Shown here: positions 1 through 6,429 of the stretch, one piece after another
Position numbering within the stretch: position 1 is the stretch's first letter
Layout of the letters: every line of letters starts with the position of its first letter
NCBI GenBank assembly: GCA_016735415.1
Contig: JAERRP010000035.1
Location: 1-8,368 of the forward strand
DNA length: 8,368 nucleotides
From: Desulfobacterales bacterium
GTDB taxonomy: Bacteria > Desulfobacterota > Desulfobacteria > Desulfobacterales > UBA5852
Direction of reading: 5' to 3'
The notes under the pieces: generated by a model
Database searches by the model: none
The model's input: only the letters and a program-made list of their open reading frames with translations
What the model was told of the DNA's origin: nothing
Made by a program: the position numbers and the translations under genes

Positions 1-1422
1 GAGGCCTTTCAGGCTGCAAAACAAGGGGAAGCTGTCACCCTGAAGGACAATCATAAGCCGCTGCTCACCCCGGAAGAGGTCGCCCGCCTGGCGAAGATCA
101 TGGTGGGCATCCTGTTCCTGGCCGCTTTTCTGTGGGGCACGGAATCCCTGCCCCTGGGCGCCACCGACGTCATGGTGGGCGTCATGCTCTATCTGTTCAT
201 GATATTGCCCATCAACGAGATTTCCAAAGCGTATATGAAGGATGCCGTCTTTTTCATTTTCGGCATCCTGGCGGTGGCCGTGGGAGTGGCCAAAACGGGC
301 CTGGATAAACGCATCGGCCTGATTCTGCTGAGCCGCATCAAGAGCGCCAAGGCCTTTGCCTTTCTTTTCCTGCCGATGCTGGCCATGTCGGCCGGGTTTT
401 TGTCCGAGCACGCCTTGGTGGCGCTCCTGATCCCCGTGCTCATGGGCGTCTACAAGGTGACCTGTAAAATGCACGGTATCGAAAAAGACCGGGCCCTGGC
501 CGTCTTTCTCCTGCTGGGGGTCTGTTTTGCCGCCAACCACGGGGGACCGGGATCGCCGGCGGCCGGGGGCCGCAATGCCATCATGGTTGGTTACCTGATG
601 GAATATGGTACTCCCATAACCTTCCTGGAGTGGATGAAAACCGGTCTGCCCTTCGTGCCGCTGATGTCGGTCGTGATCGGGGCCTATATGTACATCCGTT
701 GCAAACCGAAATTTCTGGTCAAGACGATGAATCCCAGCGAGGTGGTCAAGGCCGAGGTTGCCAGGATGCCGAAATTCGGGGGCCGCGAAGCGTTGATGGC
801 GATAATTCTGGTGGTACTGGTGGTCGCCTGGATCGTGCTGGGGGAATACGCGGGCCTCGGCGGGCCGACACTTTACGCCGTGATGGCCATGTTCCTCTGC
901 CGGATCGTCACCTGGGAGGATTTGCAGGAAGGGGTGGCCTTCGACGTGGTGGGTCTGTATGCGGCGGCCTGCGCTATGGGGGTGGGCCTCAAGTTCACCG
1001 GTGGCGCCCTGTGGCTGGCCGATTCATTCGTCGGTCTTCTGCCCGATATCCTGACCCGGGGCGATGGTCTGGTGGTGGGGGTCAGCCTGCTGACCGGCAC
1101 CATGACCAACTTTATGAGCGACGGTGCCACGGTTGCGGCCCTGGGTCCCATCGTTCTTCCGATGGCGACCCTGGCCAACGTCAGTGTCTGGAAAGTCGGG
1201 CTGATTACCTCCTTCTCGTCCTCATTCGCCAACTTCCTGGTGGTGGGCACCCCCAACAACGCCATCTGCTTCGGCATGGGCCGCGACCCGGAAACCGGCG
1301 AGCGCTTGCTGGAGGTCATGGATTTTGTTAAATTCGGGCTTCCGGTAACCCTTATGGCCTGGCTGGTCCTGTGGTTGTGGGCCGTGTTCGGTTACTGGCG
1401 ATTTCTATCGTGGCCGGTGTAA
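1..1422 (+). CDS. SLC13/DASS-family anion:sodium symporter, 5' end outside the window
   Basis: Inner-membrane carrier of the divalent anion:Na+ symporter type, probably importing a dicarboxylate, sulfate or similar anion; the substrate cannot be read from sequence. The frame is open from base 1, so the ATG at 100 is internal and the true start lies upstream; 473 residues are visible. The protein is almost entirely hydrophobic helices. A W-G-T-E-S-L-P motif (about nt 133-153) matches the W-x-T-E-x-L-P signature near the start of DASS carriers. Two inverted-repeat halves are visible: a helix with S-E-H at 403-411 followed by a G-G-P-G-S-P loop near 541-558, and a helix with S-D-G at 1117-1125 followed by V-G-T-P-N-N near 1243-1260. 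These sit where the family normally has S-N-T and G-T-P-P-N, so the ion/substrate site is divergent. The sensor kinase gene follows 52 nt downstream. The family call is firm; the substrate is unknown. Confidence 0.86.
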   Translation, partial: EAFQAAKQGEAVTLKDNHKPLLTPEEVARLAKIMVGILFLAAFLWGTESLPLGATDVMVGVMLYLFMILPINEISKAYMKDAVFFIFGILAVAVGVAKTGLDKRIGLILLSRIKSAKAFAFLFLPMLAMSAGFLSEHALVALLIPVLMGVYKVTCKMHGIEKDRALAVFLLLGVCFAANHGGPGSPAAGGRNAIMVGYLMEYGTPITFLEWMKTGLPFVPLMSVVIGAYMYIRCKPKFLVKTMNPSEVVKAEVARMPKFGGREALMAIILVVLVVAWIVLGEYAGLGGPTLYAVMAMFLCRIVTWEDLQEGVAFDVVGLYAAACAMGVGLKFTGGALWLADSFVGLLPDILTRGDGLVVGVSLLTGTMTNFMSDGATVAALGPIVLPMATLANVSVWKVGLITSFSSSFANFLVVGTPNNAICFGMGRDPETGERLLEVMDFVKFGLPVTLMAWLVLWLWAVFGYWRFLSWPV

Positions 1423-1428
1423 GGCCCG

Positions 1429-1455
1429 GCCGGAGCATTCGTCCACCGGCTTTTT
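1429..1455 (+). terminator. weak hairpin plus T-run between permease and kinase genes
   Basis: GCCGG (1429-1433) can pair with CCGGC (1446-1450) across a 12-nt loop and is followed directly by TTTTT (1451-1455). The stem is only 5 bp and the loop is long, so this is at best a partial terminator or attenuator that would lower kinase expression relative to the permease. It begins 7 nt after the permease stop codon. It may be chance in GC-rich DNA. Confidence 0.3.
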
Positions 1456-1474
1456 CCACGGACAGGAGCGCGGG

Positions 1475-3136
1475 ATGAAAGAGATTCTGTACCGTAACCT
1501 GCAAAGAAAGATCATCGCCCTGACGCTGATCGTGTCACTGGCACCGCTGCTCATCCTGGGGGCAACGCTTTATTACCAGTTTAAGAGCACCTGCCTGGAA
1601 AAAACCAGGGAACAGATCCAGTACCGGGCCCAGGCCCAGGCGGAGGCGGTCGACCTTTTTTTAAAAGAGCGCACCGCGATTCTCAGTGCCATGGCTGATA
1701 CCCACACGTTTCTGGACATGACCGTTGAAGGCAGCCTGGCCCGCATTTTCGAGGTTATGAATGCCCGGGCCGGCGCGTTTGTGGATCTGGGCGTTATCGA
1801 CGGCGATGGCCGCCATCATTCCTATGTGGGCCCTTACGACCTCAAGGGTCGCAACTACCATGATCAGCCCTGGTTCAATGAGGTGATCAGCAAAGGGGTT
1901 TACATCAGCGACGTGTTCATGGGGTTTCGGCAACTGCCGCATTTTATCATCGCTGTTCGCCGGCATGAAAATCAGAAAACCTGGATTCTGCGCGCCACCA
2001 TCGATCCGAACATCCTTGAAGACATCGTGCGCTCGGCCCAGATCGGGCGAACAGGCGACGCCTATCTGGTCAACCGTGAGGGCGTGTATCAAACCCGGCC
2101 GCGTTTCGAAGGCTGCATCCTGTCCAAAACGGCTCTGGATACAAGCCAGTTCGGCGGGCGCGTGACGGTCATCGAGACCGAGGATCGCGCGGGCATCAGT
2201 TGGCTCTATGCGGGCAGCTGGCTGCGGGACAGCAAGTGGCTGCTCATCATCAACCAGCAGCCGCTGGAACTTATGGCCCGCCTTTTTACCCTGCGCAGCA
2301 TCGGGGTCGCGATCGTCATCCTGGGGGTTTTGGCGATCGTACTGACGACCTTTTTCACCACCCGTCTGGCCATCAACCAGATGAAGCGCTCGGACGAGGA
2401 GATGATCGAACTCAATGCTCAGCTGGTACAGTCCGACAAGCTGGCCGCTCTGGGAAAGATGGCGGCCGGGGTGGCCCACGAGATCAACAACCCCCTGGCG
2501 GTGATCATCCAGAAAACCGGGTGGATGGAGGACCTTCTGGACGAAGCGGAGTTTCAGCAAAATGAAAACATCGAAGAATTCAGGGATTCCATCGCGAAAA
2601 TCGAAGAACACGTCGAGCGGGCGCGCAAGGTGGTTCAGAACATGCTCGGTTTTGCCCGCAAAATGGAGCCCCGGCTGGAAGACGTGGATGTCAACGACAC
2701 CCTCAATCAAACCATCACCATTCTCGAAAACTATGCCCGCATCAACAATATCGAAATTCAGGTGGATCTGGCGGAAAACCTGCCGATCATCGCCAACGAC
2801 CAGGCTCAGCTCCAGCAGGTATTCTTGAACTTGCTGACGAACGCCATCGATGTTATCGGTAACAAGGGACAGATCGATGTGAAGAGCCGGCGCCGTGACG
2901 CGAACATCGTGGTGAGCATCACGGACGACGGTCCGGGACTCTCGCAAGACAAGCTGAAAAAGATTTTCGATCCCTTTTTCACGACCAAAGAAACCGGAAA
3001 AGGCACGGGCCTCGGCCTGTGGGTCAGTCACAGCATCATTCAGAAAATGGGGGGCCGCATTGAGGCGCAAAGTCCTCCGGGCAAAGGCGCAACCTTTACG
3101 GTGACCATCCCGGTGGTCATTCCGGAGAAGAAATAA
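1475..3136 (+). CDS. membrane sensor histidine kinase with periplasmic Cache-type domain
   Basis: Sensor kinase of a two-component system, 553 aa. Order: transmembrane helix about 13-35; extracytoplasmic region about 36-273 with a double-Cache pattern (W133-F134, Y143, D146 in the membrane-distal part); second helix about 275-297; a charged coiled-coil linker; dimerisation/phosphoacceptor domain with H335 in A-H-E-I-N-N-P; and a GHKL ATPase domain with N-box N452/N456, G1 box D484-D-G-P-G, F-box F498-D-P-F-F and G2 box G508-K-G-T-G-L-G-L. All catalytic motifs are intact. Only about 37 residues separate the second helix from H335, so no HAMP domain is present. An AGGAG at 1464-1468, 6 nt before the ATG, supports the start. 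The receiver gene 23 nt downstream is the obvious partner. Linkage to the permease suggests the sensor may detect the transported anion or its presence outside the cell; that is inference. Confidence 0.93.
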   Translation: MKEILYRNLQRKIIALTLIVSLAPLLILGATLYYQFKSTCLEKTREQIQYRAQAQAEAVDLFLKERTAILSAMADTHTFLDMTVEGSLARIFEVMNARAGAFVDLGVIDGDGRHHSYVGPYDLKGRNYHDQPWFNEVISKGVYISDVFMGFRQLPHFIIAVRRHENQKTWILRATIDPNILEDIVRSAQIGRTGDAYLVNREGVYQTRPRFEGCILSKTALDTSQFGGRVTVIETEDRAGISWLYAGSWLRDSKWLLIINQQPLELMARLFTLRSIGVAIVILGVLAIVLTTFFTTRLAINQMKRSDEEMIELNAQLVQSDKLAALGKMAAGVAHEINNPLAVIIQKTGWMEDLLDEAEFQQNENIEEFRDSIAKIEEHVERARKVVQNMLGFARKMEPRLEDVDVNDTLNQTITILENYARINNIEIQVDLAENLPIIANDQAQLQQVFLNLLTNAIDVIGNKGQIDVKSRRRDANIVVSITDDGPGLSQDKLKKIFDPFFTTKETGKGTGLGLWVSHSIIQKMGGRIEAQSPPGKGATFTVTIPVVIPEKK

Positions 3137-3149
3137 AGCGAATCATCTT

Positions 3150-3155
3150 GGAGGG
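3150..3155 (+). promoter_or_regulatory. ribosome binding site that fixes the receiver start at 3160
   Basis: GGAGGG lies 4 nt before the ATG at 3160. A longer reading from the TTG at 3148 would place this strong Shine-Dalgarno sequence inside the coding region and leave the TTG without one, so 3160 is preferred. Confidence 0.8.
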
Positions 3156-3159
3156 AATC

Positions 3160-3615
3160 ATGGACTATTTCAGCATCCTGATTGTTGACGACGAAGTCGA
3201 TTTTATGGAGACCCTGGTCAAGCGCCTGCAGAAGCGCAACATCGACACCACCGGCGTGATCAGCGGTGAAAAAGCCCTGGAGGCGCTCGAGGGCAAGCTT
3301 TTCGATGTTATCATCCTGGATGTCAAAATGCCGGGGGGCATGGACGGGATCGAGACCTTGAGAGAAATCAAGCGCAAACAACCCCTGGCGGAAGTCATTC
3401 TCCTGACCGGGCACGGCTCGGTGGAGACGAGCATCGAAGGGATGAAGCTGGGGGCGTTTGACTACCTGTTAAAACCCATCAAGCTGGAAGAGCTGCTCAG
3501 CAAGATGGGGGAGGCCTTTGAAAAGAAAGACGCCCACGATCAGAAAATAAGGAAGGCCCGCATCAAGGAACTCGTGCGTTTTCCCGGGCGTGTGCTTCAG
3601 CAGGAGAAGGAATAG
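3160..3615 (+). CDS. receiver-only response regulator, partner of the Cache kinase
   Basis: CheY-like phosphoacceptor protein, 151 aa. The receiver fold covers about residues 4-122, with acidic pocket D10/D11, phosphoacceptor D54 (in I-L-D-V-K-M-P), switch T83 and conserved K105 before a proline. The stretch around G-H-G-S-V-E-T and G-A-F-D-Y-L is typical of receivers of the NtrC class, but no AAA+ or DNA-binding domain follows: residues 123-151 are a short charged tail. The output is therefore probably protein-protein interaction or phosphotransfer within a relay, not direct transcription control. It lies 23 nt downstream of the kinase stop and is very likely cotranscribed. All residues needed for phosphorylation are present. 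The partner that reads the phosphorylated form is not in the window. Confidence 0.92.
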   Translation: MDYFSILIVDDEVDFMETLVKRLQKRNIDTTGVISGEKALEALEGKLFDVIILDVKMPGGMDGIETLREIKRKQPLAEVILLTGHGSVETSIEGMKLGAFDYLLKPIKLEELLSKMGEAFEKKDAHDQKIRKARIKELVRFPGRVLQQEKE

Positions 3616-3618
3616 GCT

Positions 3619-3636
3619 GCGGTTCCTTTAAACCGC
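3619..3636 (+). terminator. hairpin after the receiver gene
   Basis: A perfect 6-bp stem, GCGGTT (3619-3624) with AACCGC (3631-3636), has a 6-nt loop and starts 4 nt after the stop codon. A T5 run (3648-3652) lies 11 nt further on rather than immediately adjacent, so it is not a textbook intrinsic terminator. It is a plausible end for the + strand operon. Confidence 0.4.
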
Positions 3637-3716
3637 CCGCATGACTATTTTTCAGCCCGGCTGGAAATAAACACGAAATCAAGGCGCCCAGCGATATTCT
3701 GCCATGCATCTGTGTT

Positions 3717-3753
3717 GCGCGGCCTTCCTCCTCATCCCGGGGGAAGGCCGCGC
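3717..3753. terminator. strong GC-rich hairpin between convergent operons
   Basis: A perfect 12-bp stem pairs 3717-3728 (GCGCGGCCTTCC) with 3742-3753. Three further pairs (one of them G-T) can extend it toward the loop. It sits in the 181-bp gap where the + strand receiver gene and the - strand kinase-like gene converge, 44 nt beyond the latter's stop. Neither side has a clean T-run (the + side reads CTTGATCTTGAACATTTT), so it may act as a bidirectional transcript-end or RNA-stability structure. Nothing coding is credible in this gap. Confidence 0.45.
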
Positions 3754-3796
3754 CTTGATCTTGAACATTTTACAAAGCCGTCTGAACCCCGACGTT

Positions 3797-4558
3797 CTAC
3801 CGGTCCATTCCCTTTTCATCCGGCGTTTGAAACTTGCTGATAAACGCCTGCTGCACGACATTCGCCGCCCATTCCGGCTGGTCCAGGAAATCGATGTTGA
3901 TGATCAGATCGAACTCTTCGGGGGGCGCATCTTTTTTACCGAATGTTTTTTTGAAAAAGCGACGCTGTTCCTTATCGGCTTCATCCAGTTCTTTGCGGGC
4001 CGCGCTCTCCGACACATCCAGAATATCCGCCACGCGTTTGATTCGAACTTCCCTGGAACTGATGCAACGCACGGCCAGAACGCGATCTCGCGGCAGGATC
4101 AAATGGGTTCCACGTCCCACAAATATGGTCGCTTCGGTTTCAGCCAGCGTGATAACGGTGCTGAAGAGCTTTCGCATATAGTCGCTCATCACAAAGGATT
4201 TCTCGCCAAAAAGAAACGCGCCGAGCTCCTTCATCCTCCCGGGGTAGTGTTCATCGAAAAAGGCAACGGTTGCCCGACTCAAATCGGCATCCTCAGCGAT
4301 TTTTTCGATGATAAGGCGGTCGGCGACCCTCTGACCGGTCTTTTGGGAGAGCATTTCAGCGATCTCAAGGGCGCCCACCCCGATTTTTCTGGAAAAGCAG
4401 ATGGTCGGCGATAAAATGGACGCCTTTTCGCTGCGTCGTTTCTGGCGTTGCTTTTGCTCCCATTGGCGCACATAGTGCTGTGCTCTTTGGGCCGCATCCG
4501 GGCGTTTCTGGGCGTGAGTACCTGGAAGATAGCGGCTGCCGGTTACGGTCATTGTCAT
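3797..4558 (-). CDS. cytidylate-kinase-like P-loop protein
   Basis: 253-aa protein resembling the cytidylate kinase-like family (Cytidylate_kin2 type); true nucleotide substrate unproven. Residues 1-50 form a basic, glutamine-rich extension (Q-R-A-Q-H-Y and K-Q-R-Q-K-R-R) that the core family does not need. The nucleotide-binding loop is S56-R-K-I-G-V-G-A, then E65-I-A; the usual family pattern is S-R-E-x-G-S-G-G, so one glycine and the acidic residue are changed. Downstream are a D-R-L-I-I-E-K-I-A-E helix, V-G-R-G-T-H (about 148-153), the R-I-K-R-V lid region, and a D-E-A-D-K-E-Q-R-R-F-F segment followed by F-D-L-I-I-N, all in family order. GGGAGG (4565-4570) stands 6 nt before the ATG; a second ATG two codons in is also possible. 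A 254-bp spacer with a large palindrome separates it from the Usp gene upstream. Confidence 0.8.
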   Translation of the reverse strand: MTMTVTGSRYLPGTHAQKRPDAAQRAQHYVRQWEQKQRQKRRSEKASILSPTICFSRKIGVGALEIAEMLSQKTGQRVADRLIIEKIAEDADLSRATVAFFDEHYPGRMKELGAFLFGEKSFVMSDYMRKLFSTVITLAETEATIFVGRGTHLILPRDRVLAVRCISSREVRIKRVADILDVSESAARKELDEADKEQRRFFKKTFGKKDAPPEEFDLIINIDFLDQPEWAANVVQQAFISKFQTPDEKGMDR

Positions 4559-4587
4559 GATATACCTCCCGTTTTTTGGTTAATGCC

Positions 4588-4720
4588 CATCCATAAAAGG
4601 CATCTTTCGGCCCCGGCCAGCGTTCTCGCTCTTTTGAAATCCTCGACGTAGTCTGGCTACGCCCGTGGTTTCAAAATCGCTGCGGCCTTGGCCTGAACCA
4701 AAATCTACCATTTCTGGATG
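4588..4720. repeat. 133-bp near-palindrome, candidate dispersed structured repeat or MITE
   Basis: Three sets of arms share one centre of symmetry (coordinates sum to 9308). The inner stem 4632-4651 with 4657-4676 has a 5-nt loop TCTGG and includes perfect TTTTGAAA/TTTCAAAA and CGTAG/CTACG blocks. The middle arms are GGCC at 4615-4618 and 4690-4693. The outer arms 4588-4600 and 4708-4720 match at 11 of 13 positions. The arms need no gaps to align. There is no open reading frame of note and no transposase. The element occupies most of the spacer upstream of the kinase-like gene and would form a long hairpin in its 5' leader if transcription starts further upstream. Confidence 0.7.
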
Positions 4721-4738
4721 AACACTATTTAACATGGC

Positions 4739-4775
4739 TGAATCGACTTGCTACGCGCATAAGGTTCGGGATTCA
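4739..4775. repeat. second imperfect inverted repeat beside the palindrome
   Basis: TGAATC (4739-4744) pairs with GATTCA (4770-4775), with partial extension inward (CTT 4747-4749 opposite AAG 4761-4763). TGAACA (4719-4724) and TGTTCA (4780-4785) form a further flanking pair. With a short AGCGC/GCGCT hairpin at 4797-4811, nearly the whole 254-bp spacer is made of inverted repeats. No gene or clear promoter is seen in it. Confidence 0.4.
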
Positions 4776-4812
4776 TTTATGTTCACTATGCTGGCGAGCG
4801 CTGCGGGCGCTA

Positions 4813-5265
4813 TTAATTTCCATTTTCCCTGCGGGCGCGGATGATCAGCAGGGGCCGGTCAACCCGGTTCAGAATCCCGGAGGCTACGCTGCCGTAGAAC
4901 AGCCGGGAAAGGCCCCCGCGGCCATGACTGCAGATGGCCACCAGATCGACGTCTTCCCGTTCGGCCGCGTCGAGGATCTCCTTGACGACCGGGCCGGTCA
5001 CGATCCGGTGGCGGGCCTCGATTCCCCGGGCCTTGAATTCACCGCTCAACCCTTTCACATATTTCTCGGATTCCCCCAGGAGCCGCTCAAATTGGACCTC
5101 GAAGTGCTGATACTGCATATCGTCGTAGCCAAAAACCATGGGCGTGCTGGCGACGGTTAAAAAGATGACCATCGCGCCATTATCCTGGGCGATTTTCTCA
5201 ACGTGCGGCAAAACCCTTTCCGCGCGTTTGGAGCCGTCAAGTGGTACCAGTATTTTTTTGTACAT
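4813..5265 (-). CDS. universal stress protein, single UspA domain
   Basis: Cytoplasmic Usp-family protein, 150 aa, the normal length for one UspA domain. It starts with the typical K-I-L-V-P-L-D-G-S strand (D10), and ends with the nucleotide-binding loop C112-S-H-G115-R-G-G-L-S-R-L-F-Y-G125-S126. ATP-binding Usps carry G-x2-G-x9-G-(S/T); here the first glycine is a cysteine while the rest is intact, so ATP binding is plausible but not certain. Such proteins help cells survive starvation, oxidative or energy stress, usually by binding nucleotides and partner proteins. The Shine-Dalgarno GGGAGGAA ends about 6 nt before the ATG. It is the last of three consecutive Usp genes on this strand, 116 nt after the two-domain one. 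Confidence 0.93.
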   Translation of the reverse strand: MYKKILVPLDGSKRAERVLPHVEKIAQDNGAMVIFLTVASTPMVFGYDDMQYQHFEVQFERLLGESEKYVKGLSGEFKARGIEARHRIVTGPVVKEILDAAEREDVDLVAICSHGRGGLSRLFYGSVASGILNRVDRPLLIIRARRENGN

Positions 5266-5292
5266 GGTCGTTCCTCCCTGCCGCCATGCGGC

Positions 5293-5357
5293 GGCCGGCC
5301 GATCTGTTGGGTCAACGTCAATCGGCTTTTATCTGTATTGACGCTTGTCGGCCGGTC
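5293..5357. repeat. intercistronic inverted repeat between two Usp genes
   Basis: GGCCGGCCGA (5293-5302) can pair with TCGGCCGGTC (5348-5357), one G-T pair, and inside it CGTCAAT (5316-5322) pairs perfectly with ATTGACG (5337-5343). Internal loops are unequal (13 and 4 nt). On the transcribed (-) strand there is no T-run after it, so an mRNA-processing or stability hairpin, or a protein-binding site, is more likely than an intrinsic terminator. No other feature is seen in this 116-bp gap. Confidence 0.45.
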
Positions 5358-5381
5358 GGCATGTCGCGTTTCCTTATGATT

Positions 5382-6323
5382 TCAGGGCACAAGCAAGACC
5401 GCCCGGTTTCGAACGGTGTTGACGATTTTATGGCCCACGCGCCCCATGATGAAATCTTTCACCCGGGAAAGTCCGCGGCGTCCCATCACCATAGAGCCGA
5501 TTTCGTTCTGGCGGGCAAACTGGATCAGGGCGGTGGACCGGCTCTCCACACCGGTCATAACTTCGGTGTGAATCCGGTCGCGCTCAAAGCCGGCGGCTTC
5601 CAGTCGCTGCGTTGCCGACTGGAAGACCGGCTGGATCGCCTGCGAGGCCTCTGCGAGCAGAAGCTCGACTTCATCTAACGGGAGCTGTGCGAAAATCGGC
5701 GCCGGCATGGCGCTTCGGGTGCGGACCACATGAACCAGATAGATCTGGCGACTGCCATGGCCACATCGGGTGGAAACTACGTGATCGACAGCGCGCATGG
5801 CCCCTTCGGAGGCATCCAGGGCGATGAGGACTTTCTCGGGTGGCGGGTTGCCGCCCACGACACACAAGGAAACGTGGCGCAGACGCTCGATCAGTTTGTT
5901 GGCCACGCTTCCGAGTACGAGCCCCTTAACCCTGTGGTGGCCTCTGCGACCGACCATGACGGCGTCATATCCATTCCGGGATTCCTTGATGATGTCCCGG
6001 GCGATCCCGATCGCGCGGGGGCTGGCCCTGAGGGTGATGCGCTCGCGGGCGACGCCGGCCTGCTCCATGACCTCGCGGCTTTTTTCGAGCAGCGCGTCGG
6101 CGGCTTTGCGCTGTTCGTTGTCCCAGGCCCGGATTTCCGCCATCCGCCGCCGGCCGGCCGGATTGATGCCCATGTCCAGGATGGCTTCGTCGACCGTCAG
6201 GCGCACATGGTAAAGAACGATGCGGGCCTCGCATCCGGCCAGTATCCGTCCGGCGTAGCGCGCCGTGTCGAACGCCTGATTCGAGCCATCCACTGTAACC
6301 AGTACCTTATTCTTGTCGTTCAT
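5382..6323 (-). CDS. tandem two-domain universal stress protein
   Basis: 313-aa protein made of two UspA domains (about 4-157 and 162-313), an arrangement known in many anaerobes and actinobacteria. Domain 1 has K-V-L-V-T-V-D-G-S (D12) and a complete nucleotide loop G125-R-R-G128 ... G138-S139. Domain 2 has K-V-L-I-A-L-D-A-S (D170) and G281-R-R-G284 ... G294-R295, so the final Ser/Thr that contacts phosphate in ATP-binding Usps is an arginine. This suggests one nucleotide-competent and one altered domain within the same chain. No signal peptide or membrane segment is present. AGAGAGG lies just upstream of the ATG at 6323. It lies 106 nt downstream of the neighbouring single-domain Usp gene; that gap holds only a short GC hairpin (6404-6417) with no T-run. 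Confidence 0.93.
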   Translation of the reverse strand: MNDKNKVLVTVDGSNQAFDTARYAGRILAGCEARIVLYHVRLTVDEAILDMGINPAGRRRMAEIRAWDNEQRKAADALLEKSREVMEQAGVARERITLRASPRAIGIARDIIKESRNGYDAVMVGRRGHHRVKGLVLGSVANKLIERLRHVSLCVVGGNPPPEKVLIALDASEGAMRAVDHVVSTRCGHGSRQIYLVHVVRTRSAMPAPIFAQLPLDEVELLLAEASQAIQPVFQSATQRLEAAGFERDRIHTEVMTGVESRSTALIQFARQNEIGSMVMGRRGLSRVKDFIMGRVGHKIVNTVRNRAVLLVP

Positions 6324-6429
6324 GCTGACCTCTCTTATGGTTTGACGGCCTCCGCCGGGTTTTCGGTGCGAATCACCCTTTCAGTTGAGCCCTGGCACTA
6401 GCAGCCGGGCCTCCGGCAAATCCACGGGT

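Noticed and set aside
630..1331. 233-codon + strand frame inside the permease gene
   Set aside because: Out of frame with the carrier and rich in Gly, Arg and Asp repeats typical of a shifted GC-rich frame.
1661..3070. 469-codon open frame antisense to the sensor kinase
   Set aside because: It mirrors the kinase gene, whose motifs are all intact. Its translation shows no recognisable domain, and long antisense frames are common in GC-rich DNA.
3704..4414. 236-codon + strand frame over the kinase-like gene
   Set aside because: Antisense shadow. The - strand protein has family motifs and a good ribosome binding site, and this one has neither.
4588..4720. CRISPR or integron attC reading of the palindrome
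   Set aside because: No repeated unit with spacers, no cas or integrase gene, and no attC core-site pattern.
4797..4811. AGCGC/GCGCT hairpin as terminator of the last Usp gene
   Set aside because: The stem is 5 bp and no T-run follows on the - strand, so it is kept only as part of the structured spacer.
5730..6401. 223-codon + strand frame over the two-domain Usp gene
   Set aside because: Antisense shadow of a well-supported Usp gene, with no recognisable domain.
6391..6406. TGGCAC resembling a sigma-54 -24 element
   Set aside because: No GC-containing -12 element at the required spacing, and it faces the wrong way for the flanking genes.
6404..6417. GCCGG/CCGGC hairpin in the Usp-Usp gap
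   Set aside because: Short stem, no T-run, and likely by chance at this base composition.
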